From positions 36,602,501 to 36,666,500 of the forward strand of contig BSBM01000106.1 in the NCBI GenBank assembly GCA_027924585.1: DNA of 64,000 bases. Direction: 5' to 3'. Within the stretch, counting starts at the first letter, position 1, and every line of letters starts with the position of its first letter. A program made the position numbers and the translations under genes. Positions 58,898 to 64,000 of this stretch are shown piece after piece. The DNA comes from Larix kaempferi (taxonomy: Eukaryota; Streptophyta; Pinopsida; Pinales; Pinaceae). Under the pieces are notes generated by a model. The model did not search any database. It saw only the letters and a program-made list of their open reading frames with translations, and was not told the DNA's origin.

Positions 58898-59540
58898 TAG
58901 TCCTAAAGTTTGTACTATACTATCAGAATACAAGGTTTAGGCACCTCAAGGTTTAGGATTTGGATTTTAATACTAGTTATGCAATGGCTCGAGGGTCTAC
59001 CTGCAAGAAGAGAAAGCATGAGACAACTGATAAAATCATACTTCTGAAAATAACATTGGAGGACCAAACTTAAGCTAGAATGATATCAACAATGGCTCAG
59101 GTTCAAATATTACTAACAAAATGTGAAACTAATAGTTCATTCACACATTAGTTTTAAAGCACCATATTTAGAAAAGCATTCCAAACATAGAATAAAAAAT
59201 ACTAAATCACAACATGAGAATTTATAACAAAAACATCACTATAAAATATTTCATAACCATGATCGATTTAAACAAAATTGTGAAGTACTCAGATTTAATG
59301 GAAGCTAAAACCAGGCTCATAATAGATATAATCCCATCTTTAGATAACAAATATCCAAAGTAATATTAATAGAGAATATGTCTTCAAGTTTTTAATACAT
59401 ACCTCTCGACCCTCATACCATCAACCTCTTCTAACATATTGTCTCTTGCATTTTATGATCAAAACTAACTTCTAAAAGAGTTTCTAGTTTCAAAATTAAT
59501 GTACCGAATCTAACAGACATCTAAGAGACTATAATTACAA
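58898..59540. other. No recognisable feature
   Basis: This spacer lies between the LINE fragment and the decayed ORF. I see no motif. Confidence 0.4.
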
Positions 59541-59542
59541 AA

Positions 59543-61678
59543 TTAAATGCAATAGCTAGGAGTAAATATCGTATTTGATCCATCTTTTAACTTATCTAGA
59601 TCCCTTAAATTGATCTCATCTTGTTGCAATCTTGTAGCACATCTGGAAGGACACTTGTTTAGCTGTTCAAGTGGAAAACTTTGACCTTCAGGATTCTTTG
59701 CAAAAATCACAGGCTCTTGATGTAGACTCGATGCCAAAATAGTCTAAATCTATGATAAAAATTCTTCACAATCTTTTCAACTTGATATTAGCTGATCAAC
59801 CATGACGAGCAACCTCTATTAAAACTACTAAAACATCCAAATCTTGAGACTTTTTATGCAATTGAAGACATTTTTTTCTTTTCTGAGGCTTTAAGTCTCT
59901 TAGCCTAGCTCTTCATTTTGTTTAGAAAGCTCTACATTTTTCTATTGCTCTGCTTTCCTTCTATTGACCACTTCTTGTGCTAATTGACTCATTTTCTCAT
60001 AGTTTTGATTCAAATCTTGTAAATCCTTCCTCAAAATTTGATTTGCTTGTGTTATCCTGTCATTAGATTTATTTAAATGCTTGTTATGTTCTTTGTATTT
60101 TTGAAGTTCCTTTTAAGATTTTAAATACCTAATATGTTTTCAAAATGAGCCTCATCAATGAGGATTTCCATAGAATGATCAGCTTAAGTCTTCATTATTT
60201 TTTTATTATAGGTTTCATCTCTCTCATGAACATCTGCTATTTCCTTTTTGTCTTTAAAATCCAAAGGATTTGGGAATATTTCATTATCTGAATCCTCCAA
60301 TCCTAAATCTTCTTTGACTGTGTAAATATTTCCCAGGAGATCTGGAAATGCTTCTAGGCCTTCTTCAATTTTCTCTAAGACTCCAGTCACCAATTCTTAT
60401 TCCATTTTAGACTTACTATCTTCTTCATCTAAGGAATCCTAAATTTTAATTACAATCTCTTTCCTAATCCCAGGGTCCAAAATGGCTCTCATATTAAATG
60501 TTAGTTTATTTGTAGATAGAATTCTAGGTATTCTCTTACTAGTATCGATTAGGTCAAGACTATCAAGCTTTTGAGAATCAGAATTAAGATGTTCAAACAT
60601 ACCTCGCTTTATATTCTTTGAGGTTTTCTCCTTCTCAATATCTTCAATTATCTTAGCAGCAGTTATAGCTTCCTTTCCCTGTTTCATAACTTGAACATTT
60701 CCATCAGAAAGAGAAATCTCTTTTTTTTGGGAAGCTTTTGAACTTGTTTATACTTCTAAAAATTCTCCTTGTTCATTACTCTCATCTGGAATTTACAATC
60801 CTACATTTTCTTTTACAGGCTCAGACTTTTGATCAAACCCTTCATCCAGTCCTTGAACCTTTTCCTATGCATGCTCTTTTCTCTAGTCACCTTTGAGAGA
60901 CTATTCTAGTGCTCTCTTTGAGATATTAGGTTTTTTTCCCTTTTTATCAACAAAATAACCTTTATCCTCAAGATCCATTGCCTAATAAAATCTTAAAACT
61001 AGACAAAAACAAGAAATGAGGCCACGTTCTATTTTGTCTCTTCAATTCTTCTAAGACAAGCAATTTTAAGAGGCCGTGATGAAAAAAGATGTGGTTGGTA
61101 TGCTCTGAATGATTATGGACTCTAATATCCATATTTGTTAGGATCCTTAAAATATACTAAGGAATATTAATCTTTTTAATTCCTACTACATGAACCAGAA
61201 ACCTTAGGTGATACATGTAAATTGTTGCAAACCTTCCTTCACAGGTGATATAATGCTACACAATGCTCAAAAAATCTTTCCAATCTTCTTTCAGAAAATT
61301 TATGTGAATGCCATTACTCCAGTCGTATTTTTGGTGTTGTGGGAAGAGAAATTGGTTTTAATTGATGTCTACAGGTTCTTTCTGGAACCATTTTTCTCCC
61401 TTAGAAGCTACGCTAGTTGCAGCAGTGATAAAGTCTTCAGAAACTTGAAGTTTAAAACCCCCGAAATCGATTGTTGAGTCTTTCAAATTTAAAGCGAAGT
61501 GCTTTGTAACTTCAACATTATACCCTTGAATTTTCTCACATAGTGAATACCATCCAACCTCTTTTAGTTTCTGAGAACATTGAGGAAGATTACTCACCAT
61601 TCCATATTTTCTGGCTCAAACTTGTGTAATTTGCCACTTTTGTTGCTTTCCCTCTTCATCTCTAAGAACATTCCTTAA
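59543..61678 (-). pseudogene. Decayed repetitive plant ORF with coiled coil
   Basis: On the minus strand the N-terminal part reads KWQITQV, a stop, ARKYGMVSNLPQCSQKLKEV, then YNVEVTKHFALNL and SEDFITAATSVASKGEKWF. Next come YITCEGRFATIYMYHLRFLV and FHHGLLKLLVLEELKRQ. An acidic middle (60184-60990), a coiled coil near 59900-60110 (NDRITQANQILRKDLQDLNQ) and a tail ending at 59543 (EPVIFAKNPEGQSFPLEQLN) follow. The N-terminal half resembles a plant-specific protein family I associate with repetitive DNA of large genomes. Its function is unknown. More than ten stops are mostly TAG/TAA where Gln fits, with a few frame changes. Confidence 0.6.
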
Positions 61679-61679
61679 T

Positions 61680-62317
61680 GAAAAATGAGCAAGGTGAGGG
61701 TAACTGAGAATTTTTATACATAAAATACTCTTTTGATAAGAAATCAAATTGAAGTGTGATACATGTATCTCATAGAAGAACCCACGATCTCAAAACCAAT
61801 CGCAGGTTAGCACAGGACATAGTTATTATAACTTGAAATGGAATAAACTCATATCAAATAACGAATGGGTAACACATGTTTGATGGCATGATATTTAATA
61901 ATAAAGATATTTTTCGATACCATAGCATGCAATTATTATTTGAAAGGTGATAAAATTGAACTCTATCATATCATACTTTTTCGACAGCGTGCATACAAAG
62001 AGAAAGTCTATTTTTTGTTGTCGGGATGTTTAAAACATTGGATCTTCATATTTAGCATCTGATATCTAGCCTTTAGGCTATTTTAATACTTGCAAAGTTA
62101 CTTTAAGGAATAAAATTGCTAAAGAGAGATTATCTAATAATAAAGAGCCAGGCTAAAATCCATCAATTAAACTAAATACAATGCAAATTAAACCAAAAGT
62201 CACTACAAATATTGACAATCTGACAAACTCAATGAACTCAAACAAGAAACTTAGACTCAGGAGGAAAAATATGGGGATAAATTTTAGGATGTCAGTTCTA
62301 GGAGTAACATGTTCCAT
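61680..62317. other. No recognisable feature
   Basis: This AT-rich spacer lies upstream of the decayed ORF. No promoter or frame stands out. Confidence 0.4.
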
Positions 62318-63210
62318 CTTCCTTATGGTTGGAATGATCTTATTCCTGACCCACCATCTCCTTGTAATCCTCGTTCTTTAACCATGTATGATTGAACGTG
62401 TAAGGTGTTGGGGGTTTTATTTCATCACTTTCCATTTGAATAAAAATAGGTGAATGGTTATTTATGACCCTTGGTCTAACCTAATTTCTAACTTTTGTTG
62501 CTTCTGCCAATACCCCATTAGAAACAAAACAAAACTTGTCCTTGTCCTTGTGCTAGGGTTGATGTCCTTGTGTGAGAAGGACCTAGGGTTTATGGCAAAG
62601 AAACCCTAGAGTAGACTTAGAGTGCTTTGTTTGGAGAGATTGTGTAAGACAACCTTTGGGAAATATGAAGGGCGGACATGTTGGTGTTGATTCTATCTTG
62701 TTGTTTGAGATTTTGAAGAGGCTAGGTGTAGCTTGACATGACACCTTGCTTCCCTTTTCTATTTATGTGGCTCTATTTTTTAGCCTCCATTGGGAACTTT
62801 CCCAATTTATAAGAGATCAAATACAACCCTCCAACCTTTTAAGGTTTATCTACTCATCCTCAATAAATACACCATTAGGATTGTTCCCATGTATATGTTC
62901 AATGTGGGCTTCCATTGCCCTCAAATTCGCATGATTGTTATTTTTTTTTTCCTTAACTGACTCCTTTGTTACCTTCTAATATTTTTGGAGGATTCATAGA
63001 GTTGAAAAGTAGTTGTCCCATATTCCTTATGGTTGACATGCTCTCATTCCCAACCCACCATCTCCTTGCAATCATCATTCTCTAACCATGTATGATTGAA
63101 CTTCTAAGGTGTTGGGTGTTTTATGTCATCACTTTCCATTTGAAGAAAAATAGGTGAATGATTATTTATGACCCTTGGTCTAACCTAGTATCTAACTTTT
63201 ATTGCTTATG
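62318..63210 (-). pseudogene. LINE ORF2 fragments, duplicated
   Basis: The minus strand has RVINNHSPIFLQMES and FNHTWLENDDCKEMVGNE (63023-63210), the C-terminal end of an L1-type endonuclease (SDHxPI-like), followed by LRAMEAHIEHIHGNNPNGVF and SQWRLKNRAT (62700-63018) toward RT. The endonuclease end recurs at 62318-62500 as RVINNHSPIFIQMES and FNHTWLKNEDYKEMVG, so about 0.7 kb is tandemly repeated. The block 62451-63018 also matches 58342-58897. All copies share in-frame stops. Confidence 0.58.
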
Positions 63211-63361
63211 TCTAACCTTCTAAGAGAAAAATGTTGCAGTGTACTAATTTGTTTCTCATAGTGCGTCTTAATGAAAAGTGAACGTATTAACAAGATAATA
63301 TCAAAAATATTCTCTTGGTGTATATCTATTATGTGACTATTATCATTGTTGTGTATTACAG

Positions 63362-63472
63362 GATCCAAAGGAGGCCATGGAAAGAGGACGTGGACAACGT
63401 AGAACTACTAAACCGCAAAGAGAAAAGTGGGTGGCCATAGATTTAGATACAGAATCTATAGATATAATAAAG
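63362..63472 (+). CDS. Unidentified internal exon with consensus splice sites
   Basis: The acceptor gtgtattacag is followed by a 111-bp, 37-codon open exon and the donor AAG|GTAAGA. The product begins DPKEAMERGRGQRRTTKPQR and ends DLDTESIDIIK. It is basic, then acidic, and has no recognised domain. A diverged acceptor-exon start (tattatag, then GPDKAM) recurs at about 63699, which suggests local duplication. It could be a host gene or a DNA-transposon exon. The remaining exons are off-window or not detectable. Confidence 0.4.
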
Positions 63473-63529
63473 GTAAGAAGACAAAGCAACTGCAACCAGA
63501 GGAAGGTGTTTATGGATTTATAAATGCTA

Positions 63530-64000
63530 CAACATGGAGGAGATAAAACTTTATAAAATTTGGTGTTGTTTTTTAACTCCAAAACATGATATCAATATGT
63601 CAAATATATGACTAAAATGAGGTTTTGTGTTGGATAGCATATTGGTTCAAATGATAGAATTGGTGTACTAAACATTATTGACCATGCTATGTATTATAGG
63701 GGCCAGACAAGGCCATGGTGCTACACCTAAATCTTGCCACCATAAGACTCAGTGTAAACATCCCTGAAGTTTCCATGACTAGGAAGTCAAACATGAGAAG
63801 TTACTGACACCTTTCCATAGGGTCTACTTGGTTCGTCGCAGGTTTCTCCCTAGGAACTTGCGCCCAAATAGGTTCGTCACAGGAGGATTCCTGACCACTT
63901 GCGCCGATGGCTCATGTCACACTTTTTCAGCATGCGCCAACCCTAGCTGTCAATGGTTGTCCTATTGCAACCTACGACGATGTCAGTTAATATGGATAAA
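63530..64000. other. Partial second exon start and short direct repeat
   Basis: This contains the second acceptor-like site at about 63699. It also has a ~35-bp pair near 63831 and 63873 (ggttcgtc(g/a)cagg .. acttgcgcc). No gene can be defined before the window ends. Confidence 0.35.

Overview
The window looks like a piece of a large, repeat-packed seed-plant genome, and a gymnosperm seems most likely. That is an inference from AT-rich sequence, tRNA-iMet primer-binding sites in nearly every element, old and stop-riddled retroelements, very long LTRs and plant-type splice sites. Nothing in the sequence fixes the species. I see no intact cellular gene, rRNA, tRNA or CRISPR array. Almost everything that can be explained is transposable-element DNA, and the boundaries can often be set to the base from TG..CA termini, PBS/PPT motifs and 5-bp target-site duplications (TSDs).

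Region 1 (1-26024) is one minus-strand Ty3/gypsy element, G, whose 3' end lies off the left edge. Its RNase H is split by Copia element A (168-12822, minus, TSD gttct). A is itself split within its 5' LTR by Copia element B (6532-12287, plus, TSD catat). The gag-PR-RT part of G carries an internal tandem duplication of exactly 1960 bp (13081-15040 and 15041-17596). The second copy was later hit by a solo LTR, S1 (15314-15904, TSD gtcct). The unusually long 5' LTR of G (18333-26024, about 4.15 kb net) contains the pol-deleted Copia element C (18591-22127, TSD ttatt).

Region 2 (26025-38380) holds an unrecognised decayed ORF (26619-27260), a 359-bp tandem satellite (28035-31100) and a solo LTR, E1 (31586-33141, TSD ataaa). 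It also holds degenerate ~80-bp repeats and a dead Copia RT remnant (36651-37019). Long stretches show nothing I can name.

Region 3 (38381-56337) is a SIRE-like, gag-only LTR element, F, with ~2.0-kb LTRs. It appears to sit in an intron of a decayed transposase-like gene read on the minus strand. A 3.29-kb tandem duplication (38381-41670 and 41671-49373) covers the left flank, 5' LTR and gag start. Its second copy contains a second E-family solo LTR (44075-48486). That LTR is split by a small non-autonomous Copia element, D (44987-47857), with one intact 344-codon ORF. Near the 3' end of F a 0.47-kb duplication is interrupted by an A-family solo LTR, S2 (53507-54090). The internal region of F also carries a decayed antisense ORF (51661-52041).

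Region 4 (56338-64000) holds transposase-like exons, duplicated fragments of a dead LINE (58345-58890 and 62318-63210) and a decayed ~2.1-kb repetitive plant ORF (59543-61678, minus). One well-formed but unidentified exon lies at 63362-63472.

The parts do not work together as a system. The window is a stratified record of insertion, LTR-LTR recombination, microhomology-associated duplication and C-to-T decay. The most unusual leads are the recurring tandem duplications that each carry an LTR in one copy, the intact chimeric ORF of D, the antisense ORF of F, and the missing gag/PR/IN of A.
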